Positions 35,357 through 47,922 of a stretch of DNA of 64,000 nucleotides are shown here, piece by piece (the stretch's first letter is position 1; each line of letters opens with the position of its first letter). The notes under the pieces were generated by a model that saw only the letters and a list, made by a program, of their open reading frames with translations, ran no database searches and was not told the origin of the DNA. The stretch comes from Vermamoeba vermiformis (taxonomy: Eukaryota > Tubulinea > Echinamoebida), in NCBI GenBank assembly GCA_045837725.1, contig JBEWZL010000044.1, positions 124,001 to 188,000 on the forward strand, read 5' to 3'. Made by a program: the position numbers and the translations under genes.

Positions 35357-35536
35357 ATGACCCTTCAAAATCTAGTCAATAGAATTGACGCGCAATTTCA
35401 AAAAGGACTCAATTTAATTGTGAATCAAGATACTGGAAAATTAAATCGCTGTTGCCTCACGTCATTAATACGTCGTGCGTACCTTGATAGCAAGAAATTG
35501 TGCGGGTTGGATCAAGCAACTCTCGTCAAGCTGTAA
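35357..35536 (+). CDS. Possible 59-residue small protein
   Basis: A single open frame, MTLQNLVNRIDAQFQKGLNL followed by a basic stretch with RCCLTSLIRRAYLDSKKL, ending ATLVKL at a stop. The amphipathic helical look and absence of an intron make it plausible as a short protein, but there is no recognised family. It lies 18 bases upstream of the next small gene. Confidence 0.4.
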   Translation: MTLQNLVNRIDAQFQKGLNLIVNQDTGKLNRCCLTSLIRRAYLDSKKLCGLDQATLVKL

Positions 35537-35554
35537 GACTAGTCGTCTAGTACA

Positions 35555-35812
35555 ATGGGGAACTGCTGCACGTCCCTCGTCGGACACTGCCTCTTTGGTG
35601 ATGCAGTATACGTGCCGGTTAATACTTGCGAGAACTGCAAAGGTGTAAGTTAATACTTAATGAAGACAGATTTGACCATCGCAAAATTCAATTAAATATG
35701 GAAATATAATTAACTGAATATTAATTACTGCTATTTATGCAGCCAAGACATTTGCGCGACGGAGAAAAATGTCCAGCCAAGCACAGAAATAGCGTAGTAA
35801 TGAAAGTTTAAT
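35555..35812 (+). CDS. Small Cys-rich, MGNCC-start protein
   Basis: Two exons (35555-35644 and about 35743-35812) joined by a GTAAGT..TGCAG intron, phase 0, give 52 residues. The N-terminus MGNCCTSLVGHCLFGDAVYV is a strong N-myristoylation plus palmitoylation pattern. The middle has paired cysteines (VNTCENCKG), and the tail is basic (PRHLRDGEKCPAKHRNSVVM). It is probably tethered to a membrane, with a possible small zinc-binding fold. The in-frame splice supports the model. No known family is recognised. Confidence 0.55.
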
Positions 35813-36077
35813 TTCGTGCCGGATGTAGCCTCTAGCAGCAGCAAGCTGCGTTAGAATACTCAGAATATTTACACGATAATATTGTGCATATTTGTAGTGC
35901 TGTATTGTACTTACTTGTAAATAGATCAAATTAATGGTAATGAAAAGAAGATCTCAAAATCACGATACGCCAAAGTTTTGAATTTCATATTAGGCAATGT
36001 GTTCTATACAACGACTTATTTACTTAATTGGTTTGTACAACAAAAAAGCGGGCAGGCTGCCAAAAAAAAACTCCGGA

Positions 36078-38484
36078 TTATTTTTGATCGTAATTGCTGT
36101 AAGCACTCTTCATATTGGCGCGGTTTGACGTTTGATATGAAGCAGTCTTAGTTGTGGCACGTTGTTGATAGTGAGCAGAAGCTTAAAAGAAAACAAAGTT
36201 AGATCTGGATCGTGCAGCAGATGTACTTTTAGCTCGACTTACTGTAGCCAGAAATAGTCTGATTGCCGTAAGAACTGTACTCCTCGTGACTTCTCAAGCC
36301 CTTTGCTGCTTCTTCCAAGTCGGTGACCAATCCTTTGCAATAGGGGTCGTCAGCCGAGATCGAGTTCTTGATGGTTTGCACGGCTTTGTTGATAACGTCA
36401 CGAGCAGCGTCAAGTTTGCTCTTGTCTCCAAGAGACTTGGCCTCTTGCAAGGTGTCAGCGGCAAGAATTCTGTTCTTTTGTTTGTCGATAGAATAGTTAG
36501 GCTTATGCTCCGTGTCAGTAGCAGATCTCTTGATGGAGATGGTTGTTGAGGCCTCTTCTTGTTGCGAGCTGATAACGTTGAAGTATGATAGCTTGACTTT
36601 AACAATTTCTTGAGCTATAGAAAACACGAGGTTAGCACTTAATCATAAGTTCTTGAGCAGATGCGACAAAGCGAATCTGGATGCGCATCCGGGTCGCGAA
36701 GATGAAAACTTACCATCAACATCGCTGTCTGTCTTAGAAAGGGAGATTTCGCACAAAAGATCCTTTTCTTCCTCGCTTTGAATGTCTCCGACAGTGACTG
36801 TGTACGATTGACCAGCAACCTTTTCAGTCACTTTGAACTTAGTCTTCAACTTCTTGATGGTCACGCCATTGGTCGCTTCGAACGTGACGTCAATGTTCTG
36901 GCCAACAACTGACAACAAACCACCGAGGCAGTCGGCGAAAGCGTCAGGGATCACTAGAAAAGTTGTTAAAACTTCGTGCACAACACGAATCAGAAATGAT
37001 AGAACTTACTGTCTTGATTTTCAACGAAGAAGTAAACACCGTTAGCAGTGTCAGCAATAGCCCTAGATAACATATTAGTGATCTGAAATATAACGAAGGA
37101 TTCATGAACCATACTTCAACATGTTGGCATCGTGGTCGGATCCGAAGCCAAAAGTGTGAACGGAAGGACCAGAGTACGCCTTAGGAGCTTCAGTCTCGGG
37201 GACCTTGGCGGTCTCGAGCTCTGGTGTATGAGCGGGGACTGATACACTGACAGGCAACAGTTGTGGCAAGGAGCCGTAACTGTTTTGAGACACGCTAGGC
37301 ATGAGGTTCTGTTGCACGTGTGGTTGATAGCTGCGGTTTTGTTGCATCGGAGGGAGAGAGCCGTAGTTGCCAGCAGTGGGTGTGGGCTTGTGATTGGGGT
37401 TGATCATTGCCTTGACAATATCCTCGCTAAAGACAAGTACCGAAATGTCAGTCCATGCACGTGTCAATAATAAGCCTGTCATAGAGACGGTAGCATCTGA
37501 ATGTCACTGTTTACGTACGTTTTAGTAAAGCCGTGATTGGCAAGACCGTCGGTAAAGACTAAAACAGAAGCTACTTCATTGGTATCAGCTCTGAAAAATT
37601 TGTTAGATGTAAGATCGTCGAACTTAGATAACTAACTAGTTTTACATTTAGTTCTTATTTGAACGGCATTATCATAAGTTAATTAGAAATAAATTAATTT
37701 CGTTGAGTACTTACTGAGCTCGAGTGCGGAGCAAATCCAAACCTTTGAGCAATCCACCGCTCAAATCAGTAGATCCGCGTTCCTTGATAGTTTTGATCAA
37801 TTGAGATGCACGATCTTTGCCACCAGCGTCCATTTTAGTCAAAGGCAACAAGACATCGATGCTTGAATCGAACAAGACAATGCCTACACAGAAAATCAGA
37901 AAAATGCCTATCGTATAGAAAACTCGCCAAGTGCGCGTTGCATTATAATATTATAAAAATGCGTCATGATAGAATAAATATTAAAATTTCCTCCCTAAGT
38001 GAGTTTTCTTTGATGCGTCTCATCTCTGAAATATTTTTTAAGACCTACCAAGTTTATCATCGCTCTTAAGTTGTTTAACTACGAATTCCAATGTTTCACG
38101 GACCTATGTTTAATAAAGAATAAAGTTAGTCTTTCTAGAATTCAGATTTACGAATGGCGAATTGATTTTATTCTTCCAAACTTACCAATTTAATTTTGTC
38201 GCCAGCCATACTACCTGAACGATCAATGACGGTTACAAGATCGATAGGAGCTCTAATAAATTAAATAATTAATATTTTGTTTTTCAAAGTTTTCTCGATG
38301 AGTTAATGTCGTGAATAATATGGCTTGATTACGTCAAAGAAACGATTGCATACCTCTTAGACTCTTCGTAGAAAGGAGCCTTCAAATTCGCACAAACCAA
38401 AAAGGTTTCAATTTGGGATGTATTGGCAGTGGCGAATTCAGCGTGGCCAGTGAGGTCGATTTTCAAAATATTGTTCTTTTCCAT
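36078..38484 (-). CDS. von Willebrand factor A domain protein
   Basis: Begins MEKNNILKIDLTGHAEFATA. The vWA domain starts after APIDLVTVIDRSGSMAGDKI, an intact MIDAS (DxSxS) for a divalent ion. The later Thr/Asp positions are in STDLSGGLLKGLDLL and VLVFTDGLANHGFTK. A Gln/Pro/Ser-rich insert sits in the domain (QQNRSYQPHVQQNLMPSVSQ), followed by HTFGFGSDHDANML, which closes the domain. A beta-rich segment (VTFEATNGVTIKKLKTKFKV) and a C-terminal helical region (DAARDVINKAVQTIKNSISA) end with Tyr/Ser-rich tail SAYSNYDQK. The order matches cytosolic vWA proteins such as plant WAV3-type or amoebal homologues. Role inferred: a scaffold or adhesion regulator. At least eight exons. Confidence 0.82.
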
Positions 38485-39050
38485 TGTGTCGTGTGTGTTG
38501 TGTGGTTGTTAGAGGAGTAAAAAATGACGCAGTGGTTCGTATCGTTTTTAACAACCCCGGAAAGGTACACAAAGAATTTTCTGAGCTTCAAATTACCTAC
38601 GCTGAGAATTCCATTCTTATTATTTTGGTACCTGGATATGAAATCAGCTTTGTATTCGTAGACCAATGTTCAGTACCCATCAGAACATTGCCATGCTTCC
38701 AGCGCAGATGGCAGTGAGATGGTCGTCGACTACTTGAAGCGAACCTCTTCGTGCATGAGCGAAACACGTCTTGGTAATTCTCGTACGTCTAAACATCCAT
38801 ATCGGTTGGGTTTATTCCATTGGGAGTTTTCACTGAAATTTCTGCGACTACAAATAGTACAGTAACGTTGTCGCGGGATGTCGATGCATCCATTTACTCC
38901 CATATTCGGGGTCCCTGCCAAATCGGATCTCCTCCTGCAGTTCGGTTTTAAATTTGAGAAATACAGCGCGCTGTAGAAATCCGCAAGCGTAATAACGCGG
39001 TGCTTTCGGTTTTCGAAGGAGTTTTTATTACATTACACTATAGCGACGCA
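38485..39050. other. Intergenic, with a possible PP2C C-terminal relic
   Basis: This 566-base gap lies between the vWA gene start and the subtilisin gene start. On the minus strand at 38789-38893 is a 34-residue frame MDASTSRDNVTVLFVVAEIS..., matching the last motif of PP2C phosphatases (S-x-DN-[IV]-T-V). No other PP2C segment is visible and an in-frame stop lies directly upstream, so it would be a dead fragment or a coincidence. Confidence 0.3.
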
Positions 39051-41202
39051 ATGAGAGGTTTTTTACTCCTATTTATAGCTTGCTTCGTGGTCGCAGAGGC
39101 CAAGAGGCTGATGGTGAAAGTAGATTCAACATCGGCAACCGCAGACGTTGAAGCAGTTTTGGGCTATTATGGCGAGATTTCTGTTCGTTTGCCTCAAATT
39201 AACACTTACTTTCTTGAAGTAAGTCATAATTTAATGCGACACACGAGTAACTAAAATACAATTTTTTTATTTTTTGATCAGGTTACGGATACAAACCAGA
39301 AGCGTTCGATTCTGAGCCTCCTCGAGCAAAATACAGCCGTAATTAAAGTAGTAGAGGATGGCGAAGGTACTATTAACGGATTCGGTTCCTATTTTACCAT
39401 CTTCTACTAGGGTCATACGGATTCGCCAAGCCAGACGACACTCGTATTGACGAACAGTGGGCTTTAAATGCGCTAAATGCCTTCGATATCTGGGAGATTT
39501 CGCCTATCAATCCTGAATTAAATTTGGTTCGTAATTAATTTTATTGAATTATTATTTTAATTTTAATTCTGATCTGTATAGACAATCGCGATGTGCGACG
39601 GTGGATATCGGTTGTCTCACGAAGATCTTGTCGGAGTGCATTTTTATCCTGGTTACAATTTAAAGGACAACATCCCTGATATAACAGAGTACACGGGCGA
39701 CGATCGTCACGGTAACGCTTGTTTCCAACAATATCATTACGATTATTAGTATTATTTTTTGTAACTAATGCGGGTGATTATTTAGCTACGCATGTCATTG
39801 GTGTTATGGTTGCGATGGCCAACAATAGCAAAGGCATTGCTGGCATGTTGAATGGAGTCAGTATTTTGCCTTACAGAGTGAAGTCAATGTCCAGTTGGGT
39901 CCAATGCATCGTTTATTCAACTGACTTAGGAGCAGATGTGATTAATTTGAGCATCCAGGTAATATTCTTTTTTTCAAACCTAGCCAACTAATTAGTATTA
40001 TTATTATTTTAGGCCAACTATAATGACTCGTTCCTGTACGATGCTGTCAATTATGCCTATGAAAATGGTATGTGAAATTTCCCATGTCAATTAAATATTT
40101 GCTGACTTGACATTGTTAGGTGTTTTTGTATCTGCATGTGGTGGCAACACAGGTTACACCATGTCTTATCCTGGCATGGTGCCCAATGCTTTTGGAGTTG
40201 GTTGGATCAAATCTGATCTCTCAATCAGTTCAGGTTCTGTTACAGGCCCACATATTGACGTAGTGGCACCAGGGGCATCTATTTTAAGCACAACTTATGC
40301 TCCAGACACTTATGAGAGTTGGGCTGGTTGTTCAATGGCCACACCTTATGTCTCTGCATCTGCTGCCTTGTTAAAGAATGCCAATCCAAATTTATCTGTG
40401 CAAGAGATGTATGATCTATTCACTTCTACTGCCATTGATCTGGGTGATCCTGGTCGGGTATGTGATAACAGATCATGTTAAATTTACCAGATGAGCTAAC
40501 TTTTTGCATGACATAAAGGATGATATTTATGGCTATGGTCTTATCAACCCTTTGCTAGCAATCAAAAGTAAGTCTTATTTACCAACACCCAGTTTTTTAA
40601 TACTTATCACTCCAGTTGCCAAAAATGTACCACCAACGTTCAGTACTGATCCACTCCAGCTTGTCTTCAGTGAAGCAACAAATTTCACTGTTACCATTGC
40701 TTGCTCTGGTAAGTTCACTATTATGTTCATTCATTCATTGAGTGCAACACAAAAACTTCTGGGATTGTTGATTATGAACAGTTGTTCAAGGTCAATTCTC
40801 ACAATTATTGACATTTGTAATTTGCACAGGACCAGAATCATATGATAATTGCACATCATTTAATGTGGACAACTTGCCTGAATTCATGAATGCCACATTC
40901 ACTGAAACAGGAATTATCACCATTGATGCCAATCCAACCGATGAAACTGGTAGCTATGAAATCAAGCTTACAGCAACTGACAACTTCCGTGGTGAAGTAA
41001 CACAGACTATAACCATTGAAAGTGAGTTCCAAAAATATTTTTGGCCTGAAATATAATTATTAATGCTCAATTTACTTTAGTTGTTTCGAAGGCAAGCTTG
41101 GTTCCAGCACGTTCAATGACACCAGCTGGTCAAGTATCAACAGCTCCAGTACTAGCTGCCATAGCTCAGTGTTTTGTTGCTGCAATTGTGGCTGTTTTGT
41201 AA
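39051..41202 (+). CDS. Secreted, GPI-anchored subtilisin-like serine protease (S8)
   Basis: Signal peptide MRGFLLLFIACFVVAEAKR, then a short prodomain (SATADVEAVLGYYGEISVRL). Catalytic triad: Asp in TIAMCDGGYRLSHEDL, His in DDRHATHVIGVMVA (HATHV instead of the common HGTHV), Ser in WAGCSMATPYVSASAALL. The oxyanion Asn is in SACGGNTG. The His motif is split by an intron at about 39713-39785. After the catalytic domain comes an Ig/cadherin-like module (PPTFSTDPLQLVFSEATNFT; ITIDANPTDETGSYEIKLTA), then a Ser/Pro linker and hydrophobic C-terminus (AAIAQCFVAAIVAVL), a GPI-type signal. All catalytic residues are present, so an active cell-surface endopeptidase is expected. Confidence 0.86.
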
Positions 41203-41284
41203 ACTAATATATTTAAATTAATTTTGTCTAGAAACACATATTTTCAAATATAATAAACTTACTCAAGATTTGTACCTCAATTTA

Positions 41285-44200
41285 TTATGGCTCCTTTTCA
41301 TCGTTATTCTCAGCTTCATCACTTTCATATTCAAATAACGCTGGAGCAGGCTCGTTGTTGTTATTCAGATTTGTAGCTGGCAATCTATTGTAATCAAAGG
41401 TGTTCTGCTCATTGGTATTGTTATTGACATTATCATTATTGCCGTTATTATCAAACACTATGGCTGGCTTTTCTTTAAATTCTAACGCCGCTTTGTCTTC
41501 TTGATCCACATCCGTGTTCGTATTGTTATTACTATTATTGTTATTATTATTCTGTTGTTGATGCTCTAGCCAGTATTGGTAGTGTATTTCTTCGAAGCTT
41601 AGGTTACGATACTTCTCGTGGATTGTGATGCTTTGGATCGTGTGGATCTGAAAGAATTCGTAATTAGTCTATTGCACAGCTGGTATATAATGTATACGAC
41701 ATGACATCATTAGTTTAATACTATTATGTGTATTAATGAAACAGCTAATGAGAGTTCTTACCGAGTACTGTGACAATTCTTTGTGCGCGTGCTGCGAGGG
41801 AACTGAAAAACGGTAACAGTTAGTTATTAACGGTATTAATAGTAGTAATATATTACTATAGTCTATATACTTACTATTCACCCTGTTCTCAAAGTCAAAC
41901 AGCTGCACTTCTCCCTCAACGGTTCCACAAGCGATCATAAACGCGTTAAAATCAATACAGCACGAGTTCGCTAGACACAAGAGCGTTAGTAAATGCTATA
42001 TTTTCATGAACAGACGGTTCAGTGAACGAGAGAATCGTACCTATTTTGTGCTGCACTTGATACATGTAAAAGAAGTTCCAACTCCACAACGAGAACGAGC
42101 GACGAACGGAATCCAAACTAGGAAAAAAGTTAATATCATTCATGTTAATGAACATAATGCTAATAGATCATCTCATCGAACCTATTTAATATACTTAAAG
42201 TGAAAGGTTTGTGGAAAGAAAAAATTTAAAGATCCGGATGTGGTGAAAAGCACGAGTGAATTCGCTTGTCATGTTGAGCGATCGACTATTAAGTATCAAT
42301 TATATATATTAGGTGTCACTTACGTTACTATTCTGCTCTCGGCAAGTTTCATGTCTTGCGTGAAGTGTCGCTTAATCTTGATCAATTCACCACCCTTCGC
42401 TGTCCACAAACACACAATGTCGTTCAAAGGATAGCACGCGATAACGATATCGTCATCGAACTACATAAATAACGAGATTAGAACAAGAAATATAAAGAAT
42501 AAAATGCCTTCTGGGTAGATTTAGGATCAGTCCGAAGCGAGATTCGGGATTCGTTCTTGAAGTTTGCAAGATCTGAATAGGATAATATATTATATAGGAG
42601 CTACTTACTTGAACTTTTCCAATTTCAAAGTTCAACAGCTCCACTTTGGGATACAACGAACTCAGAGTTTTGTAGGTTTGGACCACGAAGCCATCGGTGA
42701 TTGAATACATGCTAAATAGGAAGGAAATAAATAAGAACAAATAATAAAGCATATGTTATAATATCTTAGTATTACCATAGTTGGTGCGCGTTAGCTATGA
42801 TAAGTCGATCTCCACGAAGTTGAATGGATCTTACTCCAGACGGGTCACAACCTTCGTGCGGATTAAATTCTTGCGGAACTTTAACGTTCGTGAACGATGG
42901 CCCGGAGTTTGCTCCGTAATTCTGCGCCATATTGATGAACTTCTTGAACTTGCGTTTAGCGGCACTAGGACTGCTTTCTTCTTCTTTAGCTTGATACACG
43001 ATCAAGCTAAGAGCCTTTATATATAATTAGAATACATAATATTAGCCAAATAAGCCATAAAGTCTTTACCTGAGCTGACGGATGCACGATCGATCTGATC
43101 AACTCGCCAGTAGAAAGGTTGTAGATGCGCCTAATAATGACAATGCGTTAAGCAATGTATTAGGGCATATATTTCTATATTTACGTACACTACGGAGGAC
43201 TTGCACGTCGCGGTGACCATCACGTTTTGCCGCTTTGAGATCTCGATCTGATTGCATACCTCTTCAATATAGACTCGTCTTTGGAACTCTAATTTCGTCT
43301 TTGTGACTAAAAAGACGTCGCAGCTGCAAGAAACAACGAATTAAATTAAATTCAATTTCGAAGAAAATATATCTGACGAAGGATTTGAACTTGACTTACT
43401 AAGGAGCATCGGCCAGTGTAACAGCAAGAATATTGTCGTCGAAATGAAAGGTCTCGTAAGCATCGGCAAAATGTGCTTCTGGTTCCTGCTTAAAAATTCC
43501 TTGACCAGATCCGTTTGTGTTGGCTTCGGATTCATTTTCTTCATTTTCTTCGTCTTCATTATTGTTGTATAATATATCATCCAGTTCATCCTCTTCTTCT
43601 AACAGCGCTAATGAAGGCGAGCGAACATTTCGTTGTTTCTTCGGCGACGCTGATCTTTTTGTAGGCGTACTTTCCAAATTAGGAAAAGCTGATTCATTCG
43701 TATTATCGTTCTCTTCCTTATTATTATTCGTTTTAATGCGTTTAATAGGACTTTCAAAATCGTCTACGCTTTCATTCAAGCCTCTTTTTCTCTTCAAATT
43801 TTTGCTTTTGAACAACGGGCTTCGTAATGAGGGTTCTCCTACGTTGTCCAAACTCATATTCAAGACATTATTGAATTCTTCCGTAGACTTTTCTTCAGTT
43901 CGCTCCACTTTTGTCTCGTTTTGAGTACCAAATCCAAAATTTTGTTCGATCAGATCTGGATCAACTTCTCCTTGATCTCCCAACCCGTTATTATTGCTAA
44001 TAATATTCATAGTATTATCGTTCGTCTCTTCTGCATATTCAGGCGGCTCTTCGTAATCTTCAGCAACTTCATTAAAATTTAATTTTCGTTGCACTGGACT
44101 GCCCAAATTAGTATTATTATTATTTTGGCTACTAGGCTGACTGCCGCTAAAATTAGCGTTCGATTCTTGCGTGCTAACCGCTTCAAAATTATTCATAATA

Positions 44201-45125
44201 GCGCCATCGTTATTCTGCTTTGTAATTCCATCGTCGCTACTCGCCAAATTTTCTTCTATTTTTGGCATTGGAATTCTTTTCTCGTTCCATAAAAAGTCAC
44301 CTGTCTTGCTGTCGCACACAAATAACGAACTCATGCTGATAAACACGACCTTGTGCGAGTCAAATTGAACTTTTGTGACTTTTTGTGGGTACAATGCGTT
44401 TGGATTTTGCCTCACCCTATTGACACGCGATTAGTACTTCATGAAAAATAAAAAAATTCGCAAATTTAGCCCCCATAATAGTCAACAGTAACCCGAGTAA
44501 ATTTAGATCTAAAATTTGGACGGGTGATCTGACCGAAAAGAATTAAAATCAATTCTTACAAAGGAGAAAATCCACTAATAGGAGGTCTAATATGCATCAC
44601 ATTCGCAACACCTTCTTCCCACAATCGTTCAATGGTACGGCGCCGAAAATAGGCTTTGCGATAAGAAGATTCTTCCACGCGAAGATGTTCTGAGATCTAT
44701 AATCAAAATTGCATTGTTAATATTTAAATTAATACTATTAGCTTCGTAGCATAATTATATTGATTCAAACGAGCTTGCCTTAAAGCGCTTCTTGCATCTA
44801 TTTTTCCAATACTGCTTATCGTTGGCTGTATCGCGCCATTCTCGTGAAACCTGTTATTTATAATATTATTAATTTTTTAAAGCTATAATACACCAGGGAG
44901 AATTAATAATTCTGTCAAAATCGGATTTCAAGCAATAAAATGAAATTCTGATAGAAATAAACTGTACGAACCTGATTGACTATAAAATGGTCTTCTGGAG
45001 CCAAGAAGGACAGAATCTAAATTAAATAAATTAATACAGCAGATGCGATAGGAGATGTGATTTTCAAAAATTAAAATGCGGCTTACATGAAAAGCCAATT
45101 CCAAAGGAAGAACGTCTCCGAACAT
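41285..45125 (-). CDS. Large F-box/beta-propeller-like protein with Asn/Glu-rich insert
   Basis: Starts at 45125 with MFGDVLPLELAFHV. The F-box continues over introns: ILSFLAPEDHFIVNQVSREW, RDTANDKQYWKNRCKKRFK. Then ISEHLRVEESSYRKAYFRRR and blade-like segments (VTKVQFDSHKVVFISMSSLF, VCDSKTGDFLWNEKR). An Asn/Ser/Glu-rich low-complexity insert of about 280 residues follows, with basic patches (KNLKRKRGLNESVDDFESPI, TPTKRSASPKKQRNVRSPS). Many small exons then carry more blades (DAYETFHFDDNILAVTLADA; LIIANAHQLW; GTVEGEVQLFDFENR). It ends with another Asn-rich tail and an acidic end (ALFEYESDEAENNDEKEP). The basic SP/TP-rich insert suggests nuclear localisation and phosphorylation. Probable SCF adaptor; substrate unknown. 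Confidence 0.7.
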
Positions 45126-45335
45126 TACGCCAATGTTATGCAATAATAATAGTATTAATTGTGTTGCATAGTCGATCAGGCCAAATTTTGAAATGAAACA
45201 ATAGAGCCGTTATTTTTTGGCTCGTTTCAATTATTATATTTATTGTAAATAGAATACAGCATTACTTATTTATTTATTACATTAGAAAGACCAAATAATG
45301 TCGAGGTGAAGCCGGATTAACAAATTGAATTGGAG

Positions 45336-47697
45336 ATGAGCCGAACTTTTCTTTCGCCAGAGGAAGAGGCGTTAAGCAAAGACAGCGTCAATCAAACAAT
45401 TAAGAATTGGGTCATATCCTTACAATTACTTGAATTTAATTGCGCATCTGCTGGTTACGTGGCAATTTTGCTGCATCCGAAATTGACTTGTTTAATCAAT
45501 CAAATTAATTTTTATAATTTTTTAATATTACACTAATATGATATAATTCAATGTTGCTCCTTAATTCAAGCTTACTCCTCGCTAGTATTTTTTAGCATTT
45601 TATTTGCTATTGCCTACGTAATACTGGCATACTACAAGAAGGACAAGTATAAAGAAGGTAATAATATAATTAATTAAATAATTATAAAAAAGCAACGCGA
45701 TTTGTGGCAATTATTGAGCCTGTAGATATTTCTTCGGAAAATTTAAATTACAGAGTCAGATCTGCAGGCTCGTAAACACTTCATTTTATATTTTACTCGT
45801 TTTACCAAGCAATTAATATTTATTTATTCGATGCAGGACAGAGATACCAATTTACGTAAGTTAGATCCAGAACTCAAAATTTCAGTCGCTTACATGAGCT
45901 TGAACAGTATACTACTATGCAGTTTTGGCTTAATGATGGCTCTTGGTGCCGTAATATTGGTAAATAGATATAAATTATTGCAAAATCGTTTTTTTGGATG
46001 GAGATCTGATCTGCATTCAAAATTCAGGTACCAGTTACGATATTCAGCCACGATTTAATGCTACAATTCCCGGAAAATTATATTATTAAGTGGATGAATG
46101 ATACGTTAATCTATGGCTTATGGAACTACATGTTTATGGGCATTAGTCTTTGCGTATTTATTATTCTGCCTTTTGCGTATTTTTATCAAGAAGCGCAAGG
46201 CTTCGGATCCGGCAAGGGACTATTGCCTCCTTTATACGAAGCAGGCCTAGTACTATTATTATTTGGGTAAGTATTCGTTTACGCTAATTTTGAATGAATT
46301 TCCAAATAAGGAAATAATTTGTAATGGATCTTGTTTTTGATAGAGCTACTGTTGGCGGCATCATTTTCGTTATAGATAGCGTCGTCAATTTTGTGCCCGA
46401 GAGTCTATCGGCGTATCTACCGTTCTTGTACTCGATCATTACAGGTTTTGGATCTCTTTTTGTAATGGGTACGAGATCTCGATCCAACTCACTTCAATTC
46501 ATAATCTAATATATTCTATTATAGGATTTGTTCCACTCGGGTTTACATCGTTGACTAAATCAGGCTTAAGTTTGTTTTCAACGTACAAACATTTTCAAAG
46601 TGCGCGAGATCAAGAAAAAACTTTATTACTGGAAAAGCACGCCATTGAATTTCAGTTACAAAGTGAGTATTTATTTTATTTATAAATAATTGTAGTAGTT
46701 GATGAAGGGATTAATTACTTTGGGCAGATCTGAAAAGCCAATGGCTGTCGGAAAAAAAGCGAGAAAAATTAATGACGAAAATGCATACAATTCAGGTACG
46801 CAACTATTTTCCGTATAAATTACGAGTATATAGTAACATATTATATTCTATAGAATCATTTAGAGCGAGGATTCAGTTTTGGATCCGTCGAAGATGTTTA
46901 CGACGACATTGAACGACGAACTTTTTTTCAACGAGGATGGAAAGGTATAATATATAGTCCAAAATGAGACGTTAATTAATATTTCCTTATTTAGTAATTC
47001 GATGGTCACTGCGCAATACCTTGGCTTTCATGATCACGTGCTGCAATTTGTTGTTCCCTGGCATGATCGTGCTCCGAGGGACATTAGGCGGAACACGAAT
47101 GATATTGCTTAAAATATACGGCACTATCACGAAGAGTTCAGTGCAGGTATGTAAAATTTCCTTATAAGGCAACCAAAAAAATTCTCGCAATGTTAACATT
47201 TTGAATTCTAGTACTACGATGGCGTTGTGAATTTTTTGCCGTTGATTAATGGACGCATGCTCTATGCTATAGACATGTGTCTTATAATATACACCGTAGT
47301 CTCGGCCTTCGTTGGATTGTACAACAGTGTTTGGTTCCATCGCATGAAACCTCGGAAACGAGACACGCCTATTTACAAAATAGTATTGAATGTATGGATA
47401 TTACTCGTACTAAGCTCATCGATACCTATAGTAGCAAGATTATTAGGTACGTTGATTGCATTCCATAATTTTTGTTCTGATCCGTTCAATTTTTCACAGA
47501 TCTGAGCAATTTTGACTTGATGGCGTTTTATCATTATACCGAGTATATGCGCAATATATACCTGGTCCTATTGTACAAATTCATCTTCTTGCTCAAATTT
47601 GCTCAAAGATATTTTCAGTTGTTTCCATTCACGACACTTTTTCAGCGCGTGAAACAACGATTTTTGTACAGAAGTCGCAAATTAAAAGCGACGTGAA
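45336..47697 (+). CDS. LMBR1-like multi-pass membrane protein (LIMR family)
   Basis: Nine or so exons. After MSRTFLSPEEEALSKDSVNQ the first membrane segment is SLVFFSILFAIAYVILAYYK. A central block matches the family well: FPENYIIKWMNDTLIYGLWN, then FMGISLCVFIILPFAYFYQE and AQGFGSGKG..LLPPLYEAG. A cytosolic coiled segment (KTLLLEKHAIEFQLQNLKSQ, WLSEKKREKLMTKMHTIQ) precedes the C-terminal four-helix block (GTLGGTRMILLKIYGTITKS, LPLINGRMLYAIDMCLIIYT, FDLMAFYHYTEYMRNIYLV). Such proteins act as lipocalin-receptor-like or ER/lysosomal membrane proteins. The joins of exons 1-3 are not certain. Confidence 0.82.
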
Positions 47698-47813
47698 CGA
47701 ATAAAAACATGTAAATAAACGACAAATTGACAAACTGACCTATCTAATTGTATCGAATGTTATGTTCCGAAACATGTAATTCAAGACGTGTCATGATCGC
47801 TGATGTCATAGTT

Positions 47814-47825
47814 TGACACGTGTCA
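47814..47825. repeat. TGACACGTGTCA palindrome (intergenic copy)
   Basis: A perfect 12-base palindrome with a CACGTG core, sited between the convergent LMBR1-like and LRR-B genes. The same palindrome occurs at 7121-7132, 21440-21451, 58847-58858 and 60951-60962, all within introns. Its core is a bHLH-type E-box and its ends are TGACA half-sites. Confidence 0.6.
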
Positions 47826-47922
47826 AAAGTTCGTGTCAGAAGCGTAACTCTTTCGTCACCAGAAGATGCAGTGCCTTCACGTGAGCCGTTCTCAATCAAC
47901 ATAAGAATGGATCTTTGCCATT

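Noticed and set aside
41520-41560. Trinucleotide repeat (AAT/GTT) as a microsatellite of special note
   Set aside because: It encodes part of the Asn-rich tail of the F-box/propeller protein and is ordinary low complexity.
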